Assembly: GCA_045118075.1 (NCBI GenBank)
Contig: JBGUOI010000033.1
Location: 1 to 8,941, forward strand
Reading direction: 5' to 3'
DNA: 8,941 bases
Source of the DNA: Merdiplasma sp045118075
GTDB taxonomy: Bacteria; Bacillota; Clostridia; Lachnospirales; Lachnospiraceae
Of this stretch, positions 1 to 6,244 are shown piece by piece (position 1 is the stretch's first letter; the number at the start of each line of letters is the position of its first letter). Made by a program: the position numbers and the translations under genes. Below the pieces are notes generated by a model, which did not search any database, had not been told where the DNA came from, and was given only the letters and a program-made list of their open reading frames with translations.

Positions 1-187
1 TTATCAAATGGTCGGGGAAGTGGTTTTCATCCGATGTGGCGGTATACATGCTTTTGGCCAGACTTTTTGTGAAAAAAACGGCCGTATGGAAACAATCAAG
101 CAGGTCGCGGTAACGAAGCCTGTGATCGGCACTTTCAAACATATTGTGATGGGTCAGTTCCAGCAAACATTTTTCGCTCCAATTCAT
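1..187 (-). CDS. Hypothetical protein, N-terminal part (runs off the left edge)
   Basis: A reading frame on the reverse strand starts with ATG at 187-185 and stays open for 62 codons to the window edge, so only the N-terminus is visible. It begins MNWSEKCLLELTHHN and is rich in His, Phe and charged residues. I see no signal peptide, membrane segment or motif that I recognise, so I assign no function. The start is supported by a GGGAGAG-type ribosome binding site about 8-14 bases upstream and by a plausible promoter (-35 TTGTAT, -10 TATTAT, 17-base spacer) further upstream. It diverges from the zinc-ribbon gene at 412. The overlapping forward frame at 8-220 has no ribosome binding site and is probably its shadow. 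Confidence 0.6.
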   Translation of the reverse strand, partial: MNWSEKCLLELTHHNMFESADHRLRYRDLLDCFHTAVFFTKSLAKSMYTATSDENHFPDHLI

Positions 188-237
188 ATGTTTCTCTCCC
201 TCTTCCATCTCTATCCCTGATTTTTTGAATATCCTTA

Positions 238-266
238 ATAATAGTCTAAAATTCTGAAAGATACAA
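238..266 (-). promoter_or_regulatory. Candidate promoter for the leftward gene
   Basis: Read on the reverse strand, TTGTAT (266-261) and TATTAT (243-238) are separated by exactly 17 bases. This matches the sigma-A pattern at 4 of 6 and 5 of 6 positions. Transcription would start near 231, giving a leader of about 45 bases before the ATG at 187. The surrounding DNA is AT-rich, so a chance match is possible. Confidence 0.45.
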
Positions 267-311
267 CCTCCATTTTATGGAATATACATTTTTTTATCAT
301 AATATTTTTTC

Positions 312-340
312 TGTTTATTTAATATTCTGTATGCTATAAT
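312..340 (+). promoter_or_regulatory. Extended -10 promoter for the zinc-ribbon gene
   Basis: TGCTATAAT at 332-340 is a perfect extended -10 element. The -35 position 17 bases upstream (312-317, TGTTTA) is weak, which is usual when TGN precedes the -10. The expected start near 347 gives a leader of about 65 bases. That leader includes a short inverted repeat, TCGGT/ACCGA, at 355-369, which could be a hairpin or an operator. Confidence 0.65.
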
Positions 341-411
341 ATGGGCAGTGTATTTCGGTATTAAACCGATAAAAAACGGATAAAACTATTATTTTTTGAA
401 AGGAGCAGGAA

Positions 412-1407
412 ATGGGTTTAGAGTCATTAGGCAAAAAAATCGCACAGCTTGGCCAGGACACCAGGAGCAGTGTCCAGAAGATGGGCAATGTGATCTCCAT
501 TAATTCCAAGATCGCGGAAGAGACCGATAAACTGAATGGTCTGCTTGCCCAGATCGGTTCGGCGGCTGTTGAAAAATTCCAGGATAATCCCCCTGAGGGA
601 CTGGAAGAGGTTTTCGAACAGGTGAAAGCTGCGAAGGAAAGCATCGCTGCTCTGAAAGAACAGCGTGAGAAAGCAAAAGGTGTCGTAACATGTCCGGAGT
701 GCGGAAAAGAATATCCCGCCGGTGAGAAATTCTGCTCAGCCTGCGGCGCAAAGCTTCCGGAGCCGGATCCGATCGACAGACTGGCTGAAGATGCAAAATC
801 AGCGGTCGATGAGGCCGGTGACGCTGTAAGTGAGGCCGCCGACAAAGCGAAGGGCTTCTTCTCTTCCTTCGCAGGAAAAGCAGATTCTTTCGTCAAAGGC
901 TTTACCTCCGGTATGAATAAGGACAATGAAGAAGAACCGGCCGCCGATGAAGAAGCCGCTGCTGAAGGTGAAGAACCTGCCGCTGAAGGTGAAGATGTTG
1001 AAGAAGCATTCTTCGAGGAGGCTTCGCAGGAAGCTGAGGCTGAAGTCGACAAGGCAGCTGAATTCGGAAAGAAAGCCGGCAAGGCTGCTTCCAGCGCTGT
1101 CAGCGAAGCCCAGAAGATGGCATCTTTATTCGTCGGAAAGGTGACTGAGGCGCTCAATGCGGCAAAGGATTCCGCTAAAGATGCCGCGGATGATCTTCAG
1201 GATGAGGCTGAGGAAGTGTTCGGAGAGGCAAAGGAAGCCGCCGAAAACGCAGCGGATGCGGCAGAAGATGCATTTGGTGAAGTAAAAGAGGCAGCTCAGG
1301 AGACTGTTGATGCTGCTGCGGACGCCGCCGAAGAGGCTGCCGAAGCTGTGGAAGACGCTGTGGAAGAAGCGAAAGAAGCTGTTTCGGACAAGCCGGAAGA
1401 AGAGTAA
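412..1407 (+). CDS. Zinc-ribbon protein with acidic, Ala-rich LEA-like helical tail
   Basis: A 331-residue protein with no signal peptide or membrane segment, so probably cytoplasmic. Residues 1-90 are predicted helical with coiled-coil character. A zinc ribbon follows, with cysteines 94, 97, 108 and 111 (CPECG and CSACG knuckles). From about 120 to the end the sequence is dominated by Ala, Glu, Asp and Lys in amphipathic helical repeats resembling LEA or apolipoprotein-like helices. A clear internal repeat places FGEAKEAA at 270 and FGEVKEAA at 288, 18 residues apart. A 7-residue duplication (AAEGEEP, then AAEGED) lies near 184-194. AGGAG at 401-405 sits 6 bases before the ATG and fixes the start. 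The gene is monocistronic, between an extended -10 promoter and a terminator. Family knowledge allows a stress-protective, chaperone-like or scaffolding role, but the function is unknown. The translation itself is secure. Confidence 0.85.
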   Translation: MGLESLGKKIAQLGQDTRSSVQKMGNVISINSKIAEETDKLNGLLAQIGSAAVEKFQDNPPEGLEEVFEQVKAAKESIAALKEQREKAKGVVTCPECGKEYPAGEKFCSACGAKLPEPDPIDRLAEDAKSAVDEAGDAVSEAADKAKGFFSSFAGKADSFVKGFTSGMNKDNEEEPAADEEAAAEGEEPAAEGEDVEEAFFEEASQEAEAEVDKAAEFGKKAGKAASSAVSEAQKMASLFVGKVTEALNAAKDSAKDAADDLQDEAEEVFGEAKEAAENAADAAEDAFGEVKEAAQETVDAAADAAEEAAEAVEDAVEEAKEAVSDKPEEE

Positions 1408-1451
1408 GAACTCTGTTTAAAAGAAAAACGGATCCCTGATCTTCTATGATG

Positions 1452-1478
1452 AAAAGACCGCCGCAGGGCGGTCTTTTT
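1452..1478 (+). terminator. Intrinsic terminator after the zinc-ribbon gene
   Basis: GACCGCC (1456-1462) pairs perfectly with GGCGGTC (1467-1473) around a GCAG loop. Flanking A4 and T5 runs extend the stem and supply the U tract. It lies 45 bases after the stop codon and upstream of the next promoter, so it insulates the HAD operon. Confidence 0.9.
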
Positions 1479-1481
1479 AAG

Positions 1482-1511
1482 TTGCCCGAACTCGGGAAGC
1501 GATGGTATAAT
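1482..1511 (+). promoter_or_regulatory. Promoter of the HAD-maf-AAA/epimerase operon
   Basis: TTGCCC (1482-1487) and TATAAT (1506-1511) are separated by 18 bases. TGG precedes the -10, making it an extended -10 element (1503-1511). The inverted repeat CCCGA-AC-TCGGG (1485-1496) overlaps the -35 and spacer. A related element (1522-1534, CCCG/CGGG arms) lies at or just past the expected start site, so operator control is possible. Confidence 0.7.
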
Positions 1512-1566
1512 CAGTAAGTGGCCCGAAGACCGGGATTTGAATAGTTATTAAAAGGAGATATACAGC

Positions 1567-2754
1567 ATGAAAAAAATAATGGCAATTATGCTTTCATTCA
1601 GCCTGGCCGCCCTGGCAGCCGGCGTTGGCTTTGCGGATGAACTTCCCTATGAAACGGAAGAACTTCCGTATGAAACCGAGGAAGCATTCGAAGAATATGA
1701 GGAAGAAGAGATCTTCCCCAGCTGGAATCCGGATGCGCCGGCACTTAATACGCTGATGGATTATGTCGAGTCCGTGACGGATTTAAGTTCTGATGATTAT
1801 ATCCCGGAACCGGACAGGATCGCGGTGTTCGATATGGACGGAACTGTATACGGCGAACTTTTCCCGACTTACCTTGAATACTACATGCTGGCCTGGCGTA
1901 TTCTTAAAGATCCTACATTCGAGCCGGATGAGGAGCTTCTGGCTCTTGGCCGGGAACTGCGCGAATCCGTGATCGAGCATTCTTTTGCGGAAGATATGCC
2001 TATACGCCATGCCCTCGGGGCAGCAAGAGCGTATGCCGGAATGACCCTGAACGAGTTTGCCGACTTTGTGACGGAGATCCTGCTCAGAGATGTGGACGGC
2101 TTTGACGGCATGACTTACGGGGAAGCTTTCTACCAGCCGATCATCGAAGTTGTCGAGTACCTGCAGGAGAACGGATTTAAGGTATATATCGTCAGCGGCA
2201 GCGACCGGTTTATCTGCAGGACACTTATCGAAGGCGCCATGGATATCCCGTATGAGAACATCATCGGCATGGATGTGGCTGTTGAAGCGACCGGCCAGCA
2301 CGGTGAGGACGGCCTTGACTATGTCTTCAGTGCGAATGATGACGTGATCCGTACGGACAAGCTGCTTATCAAGAACCTGAAGATGAACAAGGTTGCGCAG
2401 ATCGTCAGGGATATCGGGCATCAGCCTGTCCTCTCCTTCGGAAACAGCAGCGGCGATGTCAGCATGCATATGTACACCATCAGCCACAATCCGTATAAGA
2501 GCGCGGCCTTCATGCTGATCGCCGATAATGAGCAGCTCGATTACGGCAATGAGGAGAAAGCGCTTGAGCTCGGAAGGCAGTGGGAAGAGAGCGGCTTTAA
2601 TGTCATTTCCATGAAAAACGACTTCCTGACGATCTACGGCGAAGGCGTTGAGAAGACCGGTTCGTTCCATTGGGCCGAGGAACTGGCCGAAGACCGTGAA
2701 CCGGTTACGGAGGAACTTTTGGAAGAGGGAACCGAATCGGTGGAAGCGGCGTAA
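1567..2754 (+). CDS. Secreted HAD-superfamily phosphatase
   Basis: A 395-residue protein. Residues 1-23 form a signal peptide (KK, then a hydrophobic core, likely cut after GFA), so it should act outside the membrane or in the wall. An acidic stretch follows, with a duplicated ELPYETE heptad (25-38). HAD motifs are in order: motif I FDMDGT with nucleophile Asp89 and acid/base Asp91; motif II Ser210 in VYIVSGS; a motif III lysine probably among 265-275; motif IV FGNSSGD with Asp297. A helical cap lies between motifs I and II. The overall plan resembles phosphoserine phosphatase-like acid phosphatases. The substrate cannot be read from sequence. The start is fixed by AAAGGAGAT at 1551-1559. It is the first gene of an operon, and the Maf start codon follows within 5-17 bases of its stop. 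The acidic C-terminal tail (about 371-395) carries no sorting signal. Confidence 0.88.
   Translation: MKKIMAIMLSFSLAALAAGVGFADELPYETEELPYETEEAFEEYEEEEIFPSWNPDAPALNTLMDYVESVTDLSSDDYIPEPDRIAVFDMDGTVYGELFPTYLEYYMLAWRILKDPTFEPDEELLALGRELRESVIEHSFAEDMPIRHALGAARAYAGMTLNEFADFVTEILLRDVDGFDGMTYGEAFYQPIIEVVEYLQENGFKVYIVSGSDRFICRTLIEGAMDIPYENIIGMDVAVEATGQHGEDGLDYVFSANDDVIRTDKLLIKNLKMNKVAQIVRDIGHQPVLSFGNSSGDVSMHMYTISHNPYKSAAFMLIADNEQLDYGNEEKALELGRQWEESGFNVISMKNDFLTIYGEGVEKTGSFHWAEELAEDREPVTEELLEEGTESVEAA
1639..1680 (+). repeat. Two-copy 21-base tandem repeat inside the HAD gene
   Basis: Copies at 1639-1659 and 1660-1680 differ at only three positions. Each encodes ELPYETE, just after the predicted signal-peptide cleavage site. 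This keeps the frame and looks like a recent duplication in an acidic spacer. Confidence 0.85.
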
Positions 2755-2771
2755 AGAAGATGGGATCAGAC

Positions 2772-3392
2772 ATGCAGGAGATCATTCTGGCTTCTTCTTC
2801 TCCCAGAAGAAGCGAGTTGCTAAGGCTGATCGGCGTCCCGTTCCGGGTGCTTCGCTTTGACGCACCGGAGACGATCACGCAGACACAGCCGGAAAAAATC
2901 GTGGAAGAACTGTCTTTTCAGAAAGCGTCCCATGCTGCCAGACTTCCGGAGATCTTCTCAGGCGAGGAGAAGTCAAGAATCATCCTGGGAGCCGATACCA
3001 TCGTATGGGCCGGAGGCCGTGTGCTCGGAAAACCGAAAAGCCGGGACGAGGCCAGGCAGATGATCATTGAACTCCAGGGTGCTGTGCATGAGGTCTATAC
3101 CGGTGTCACTCTTTTGAGGCAGGACAGAGCGGATGCCCCGGAAAATCAGGCAGAATGCAGCGCTGACACTTTTTATGCCAGGACGGCGGTGCATGTACAC
3201 TCGATGTCCGGGAGGGAGATCGAGGCGTACCTGGATACCGGTGATTCCATGGACAAAGCAGGGGCCTACGGGATACAGGGGCCTTTTGCCGCATATATTG
3301 ACGGTATTGAAGGAGACTATTTCAACGTGGTGGGACTGCCGGTGAGCATGGTATGGCAGCACCTGAAAAAGATCCAGGAGATAACGGGGTAA
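2772..3392 (+). CDS. maf: Maf nucleoside triphosphate pyrophosphatase
   Basis: Maf-family house-cleaning enzyme, which hydrolyses non-canonical or selected nucleoside triphosphates (dTTP/UTP or modified nucleotides) to the monophosphate and pyrophosphate. Numbered from this start (206 residues), the N-terminal signature LASSSPRRSELL spans about 6-17. GADT with the catalytic Asp is at about 73-76, followed by KPKSRDEA, LQGAVHEVYTG, and the C-terminal block GDSMDKAGAYGIQG with GDYFNVVGLP. Length is normal for the family. I prefer ATG 2772 because Maf proteins usually open M-x-x-I-I-L-A-S and GGGA lies 6 bases upstream. ATG 2760, four codons earlier and in frame, is the alternative but has no well-spaced ribosome binding site. 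It follows the HAD gene closely and precedes the AAA+ gene by 5 bases, so the three genes are probably co-transcribed. Which nucleotide it prefers is not clear from sequence. Confidence 0.93.
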   Translation: MQEIILASSSPRRSELLRLIGVPFRVLRFDAPETITQTQPEKIVEELSFQKASHAARLPEIFSGEEKSRIILGADTIVWAGGRVLGKPKSRDEARQMIIELQGAVHEVYTGVTLLRQDRADAPENQAECSADTFYARTAVHVHSMSGREIEAYLDTGDSMDKAGAYGIQGPFAAYIDGIEGDYFNVVGLPVSMVWQHLKKIQEITG

Positions 3393-3397
3393 AGGTT

Positions 3398-6046
3398 ATG
3401 TTTACGAATGAGCAGCAGGCATTATTTAATCAGGGCTACTATGCCTACCAGAACCTGACGGATTTTATCCGGAAGGCAGTCGGAAAAAGCGGAAAAGAAG
3501 CTGAGAAGAAGACCATGTACGCGGATCTGCAGATCCAGGGCATTTTAGCGCGGATCGGCCTTTCCGGCGGCCCCCTTTCAGACGAGGAGCAGATGTATAT
3601 CAAGTCACTCATCTCCACCGCCAGGGAACTGGGGGAGAAAGTGGCCGGTTATGACCGCTTCTATATGGACATCAACGAAAAGAATTATATGGCGCTGGAC
3701 AGTACAATGGGAAAGCTCGCTGATGATGTTCCCAGCGCGCTTCGGTATGCATCCAGGCGCAGCGCTGAGGGAGACCGAAGGTGCGCCGATATGGTGGTCA
3801 CCCAGCTGATGGTGGTCATCAACAGCTTCGTCGCGCTTACTCCCGATCCAGCCGGTATTAAGCATAAAGCAGCCGGAATGTATTTTTCGAAGATCAGGGA
3901 TTTTGTCCGCTCGGAGAACATGACCCTTTCCGATGAAGTCAAAAAGCTGCTTGACCAGGCTGCGGAGGGAAAAAATGTTTATGTAAAGGGCAGCGGTCCG
4001 GTGCTTAATGACAATACGGCTTCGGATGAATTTGGTGAGCTCAGCAGCATGATCGACCGCACTTTGTCTGACCTGAAGGATATCTCAAAAGTCGACGGAA
4101 TGAGCAGCCGCCTGTCCGGTAAACTGAACGGCCTGGTCGGCGACCTGTTCGGAAACACTGGCGGGAACACAGGCGGGAACACAGGCGGAAATACAGGCGG
4201 GAACCCTGACAATCCTCCGTTATCCGCTACTTCAGCCGGAACGCCGGATATGGAAAAGAAAACAGAAGAAACCCCTGCTGCAGAAGAAGCGCAGGCTGAG
4301 CCCGAGATCGACTACAGCGAGGAAGATGTAGATAAACGCATTGAGGAGATCCTGGAGGAACTTAACAACCTGACCGGACTGACCACCGTTAAGGCAGACG
4401 TAAGGGACCTGATCAACGTGCAGAAGATCAATGTCCGGCGCAAAGCGCTTGGCATGAAGGAAGCGGATGTCTCCAAACACCTGGTCTTTTCGGGAAATCC
4501 CGGTACCGGCAAGACGACGGTCGCACGTATTCTGGCAAAAGTCTATCATGAGCTGGGCATCTTAAAGACAGGACAGCTTGTCGAGGTGGAGCGGGCCGGC
4601 CTGGTAGCAGGCTACATCGGCCAGACAGCCATCAAGACCAAAGAAGTGATCGAGAGCGCACTTGGCGGCGTCTTGTTCATCGATGAAGCTTATACGCTGT
4701 CTGCCAAAAAGAGCGAGGGAGATTTCGGCCAGGAAGCGATCGATACGATCCTTAAATACATGGAGGACAAACGGGACGAGTTCATCGTTATCGTGGCCGG
4801 GTACCCGGATCTGATGGAAGAGTTTCTCGATTCCAATCCGGGCCTGCGCTCCAGGTTCAACAAGTTCGTCTACTTCCCGGACTATACGCCCGACGAGCTG
4901 GAGAAGATCTTCGAGTTCACCGCAAAGAAGAACGGGTACACGGTAGCGGAGGATGTCGGCGAGTATCTTCGCAGCTATTATGCGGTGAAACTGGCACTGA
5001 ATGAACCGAACTTCGCCAATGCCCGCGATGTGAGAAACCTGTTTGAAAAGGCCGTGACCAGACAGGCCGGCAGGCTGGCTGATAAGAAGGATGCGACCAA
5101 AGAAGAACTGGAGCTGTTGACGCTGGCAGACATTACCGGAATCGAAGCGTCCTCGGAAGGCGTGGAACTGTCAAACGATAAGATCAGTATCCGGGTGGAG
5201 CCGATGGGAGCCCAGCTTTGCTCGCTCATTCGCAAAGAGGACAATGCCCAGATGCTCTGGAAAGCCGACGAGGCATTCTGGGGATATCATGCGCCGGTCC
5301 TGTTCCCGTTCGTCGGTTCGTTCAATGAGAAAAAATACCGCTATAAGGGAAACACGTATGATATGGGACAGCACGGCTTTGCCAGGCAGTCACTGTTCAC
5401 CTTCGTCTCCTCTGATGAGAACCATGTGACCTACGCGCTGACGGACAACGAGCTGACCAGAAAGATCTATCCTTTCTCCTTCAGTTTTGAGGTGACGCAT
5501 ACGATCGAGGACAGCACGGTCGAGGTGAAATGGCATGTGGTCAATCCCTCCGAAGATGAGCCTTTGTACTTCTCGGTAGGAGCCCATCCCGCATTCAATG
5601 TTCCTGCGGTGGAAGGGATCACCAAAAATGACTGTTTCGTCCGATTCGGCGGGAAGAAAGAACTGACCTATATTGTGCCGGATGCGGCGACAAAGACGGC
5701 AGACACTGCTTCTACCGCCCTGATGACGCTTGATGACGGTTATCTGAAGATCGAAGACCATTTATTTGATATCGACACCTTCATCTTTGAAAACGGACAG
5801 GTGGAGGAAGCTTCACTGTGCGGGCCGGATAAGAGACCATTCATCACCCTGCGCTGCAAACATTTCCCGTTCTTCGGCCTGTGGACAAAATCGGACGACG
5901 CACCGTTCGTCTGCCTTGAACCCTGGTTCGGAAGACTCGATGACAAAGGCTTTAGCGGAGAACTTCCCGAGAAGACCGGAATCCTCTGCCTCGGCCCCGG
6001 CGATGAGTTTGAAGTCGCCTACACCATCACGGTTGGTGAGGCTTGA
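3398..6046 (+). CDS. AAA+ ATPase (CbxX/CfqX, SpoVK-like) fused to LacX-type aldose 1-epimerase
   Basis: An 882-residue, apparently cytoplasmic multidomain protein. Residues 1-250 form a predicted helical region; 'ILARIGLSGGPLSDEEQ' loosely recalls TerB-like modules (weak). A GNTG repeat linker (about 252-268) and an acidic linker (285-315) follow. The AAA+ domain, about 320-578, is of the CbxX/CfqX type: Walker A GNPGTGKT (366-373), pore-loop GYIGQT (405-410), Walker B VLFIDEA (425-431), arginine fingers in GLRSRF (Arg484, Arg486) and a sensor-2 helix NARDVRNLF (from 541). Residues about 589-882 are a full aldose 1-epimerase: HGFAR (His659, Arg663), GAHPAFN (His730), a candidate Asp at 791-793, and CLEPWFG with Glu841. 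In mutarotases the conserved His and Glu act as acid and base. The reading frame extends up to 3353, but ATG 3398, after the maf stop and behind GGGG at 3386-3389, is the likely start. It is the last protein gene of the operon. AAA+ relatives are hexameric remodellers; the client here is unknown. Confidence 0.88.
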   Translation: MFTNEQQALFNQGYYAYQNLTDFIRKAVGKSGKEAEKKTMYADLQIQGILARIGLSGGPLSDEEQMYIKSLISTARELGEKVAGYDRFYMDINEKNYMALDSTMGKLADDVPSALRYASRRSAEGDRRCADMVVTQLMVVINSFVALTPDPAGIKHKAAGMYFSKIRDFVRSENMTLSDEVKKLLDQAAEGKNVYVKGSGPVLNDNTASDEFGELSSMIDRTLSDLKDISKVDGMSSRLSGKLNGLVGDLFGNTGGNTGGNTGGNTGGNPDNPPLSATSAGTPDMEKKTEETPAAEEAQAEPEIDYSEEDVDKRIEEILEELNNLTGLTTVKADVRDLINVQKINVRRKALGMKEADVSKHLVFSGNPGTGKTTVARILAKVYHELGILKTGQLVEVERAGLVAGYIGQTAIKTKEVIESALGGVLFIDEAYTLSAKKSEGDFGQEAIDTILKYMEDKRDEFIVIVAGYPDLMEEFLDSNPGLRSRFNKFVYFPDYTPDELEKIFEFTAKKNGYTVAEDVGEYLRSYYAVKLALNEPNFANARDVRNLFEKAVTRQAGRLADKKDATKEELELLTLADITGIEASSEGVELSNDKISIRVEPMGAQLCSLIRKEDNAQMLWKADEAFWGYHAPVLFPFVGSFNEKKYRYKGNTYDMGQHGFARQSLFTFVSSDENHVTYALTDNELTRKIYPFSFSFEVTHTIEDSTVEVKWHVVNPSEDEPLYFSVGAHPAFNVPAVEGITKNDCFVRFGGKKELTYIVPDAATKTADTASTALMTLDDGYLKIEDHLFDIDTFIFENGQVEEASLCGPDKRPFITLRCKHFPFFGLWTKSDDAPFVCLEPWFGRLDDKGFSGELPEKTGILCLGPGDEFEVAYTITVGEA
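4151..4198 (+). repeat. Four-copy 12-base tandem repeat coding a Gly-Asn-Thr-Gly linker
   Basis: Four consecutive 12-base units (4151-4162, 4163-4174, 4175-4186, 4187-4198) follow the pattern GGRAAYACWGGC. The two middle units are identical. A degenerate fifth unit starts at 4199. They encode GNTG repeats forming a flexible linker before the AAA+ domain. Copy number could vary between strains without breaking the frame. Confidence 0.92.
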
Positions 6047-6071
6047 CACTATTTTGAAAAAGAAGTATAGT
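6043..6071 (+). promoter_or_regulatory. Strong promoter for tRNA-Ala
   Basis: A perfect -35 TTGACA (6043-6048) and a near-perfect -10 TATAGT (6066-6071) are separated by 17 bases. The -10 ends 10 bases before the mature tRNA 5' end. The TGA within TTGACA is also the stop codon of the AAA+/epimerase gene, so the promoter overlaps the upstream coding end. Confidence 0.88.
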
Positions 6072-6081
6072 ATTTAGGCAC

Positions 6082-6154
6082 GGGGCATTAGCGCAGTTGG
6101 GAGCGCGCCACATTCGCATTGTGGAGGCCGTGGGTTCGAATCCCATATGCTCCA
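6082..6154 (+). tRNA. tRNA-Ala (anticodon CGC)
   Basis: A 73-base cloverleaf can be folded by hand. The acceptor stem pairs GGGGCAT (6082-6088) with ATGCTCC (6147-6153), the D stem is GCGC/GCGC, and the anticodon stem is CCACA/TGTGG with loop TTCGCAT. The T arm is GTGGG-TTCGAAT-CCCAT and the discriminator is A6154. The anticodon at 6115-6117 is CGC, reading GCG alanine codons. The third acceptor pair is G-U (G6084 with T6151), the known identity element of alanyl-tRNA synthetase, which independently confirms alanine. CCA is not encoded (GCC follows), so it must be added by the CCA-adding enzyme. It has its own promoter and terminator. Confidence 0.96.
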
Positions 6155-6163
6155 GCCTAAAGG

Positions 6164-6192
6164 AAAAGGCCGCAGGTTTGCGGCCTTTTTTT
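6164..6192 (+). terminator. Intrinsic terminator after tRNA-Ala
   Basis: AAAAGGCCGCA (6164-6174) pairs with TGCGGCCTTTT (6179-6189) around a GGTT loop, and the T run extends to 6192. It ends the tRNA transcript. It is also the first terminator after the HAD-maf-AAA operon, so operon mRNA reading through would end here. Confidence 0.93.
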
Positions 6193-6244
6193 CTAATAGT
6201 TTCTGCAGGTAAAGGTAAAGAGAAGATTACGGAGAGGAACAGCC

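Noticed and set aside
8..220. 70-codon forward open frame at the left edge
   Set aside because: No ribosome binding site or recognisable content. The reverse-strand frame here has both a Shine-Dalgarno sequence and a candidate promoter.
315..1157. 280-codon reverse-strand open frame across the zinc-ribbon gene
   Set aside because: Its Ser/Ala-rich translation is the mirror of the Glu/Ala-rich forward codons. It lacks a ribosome binding site and any domain, and the forward frame has a promoter, Shine-Dalgarno sequence and terminator.
1783..2670. 295-codon reverse-strand open frame opposite the HAD gene
   Set aside because: The forward frame has all HAD motifs and a signal peptide. The antisense translation shows no recognisable domain, so it is a shadow.
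3353..3397. Upstream start for the AAA+/epimerase protein inside maf
   Set aside because: It would overlap maf by 40 bases and add 15 residues that look like out-of-frame maf sequence. ATG 3398 just after the maf stop fits better.
4151..4210. CRISPR-like or regulatory repeat array
   Set aside because: The repeats are 12 bases, directly adjacent, in frame, and encode a Gly/Asn/Thr linker. There are no spacers.
6076..6160. tRNA as an integration (attachment) site for a mobile element
   Set aside because: No integrase gene, no repeated 3' tRNA fragment and no phage genes are visible downstream in this window.
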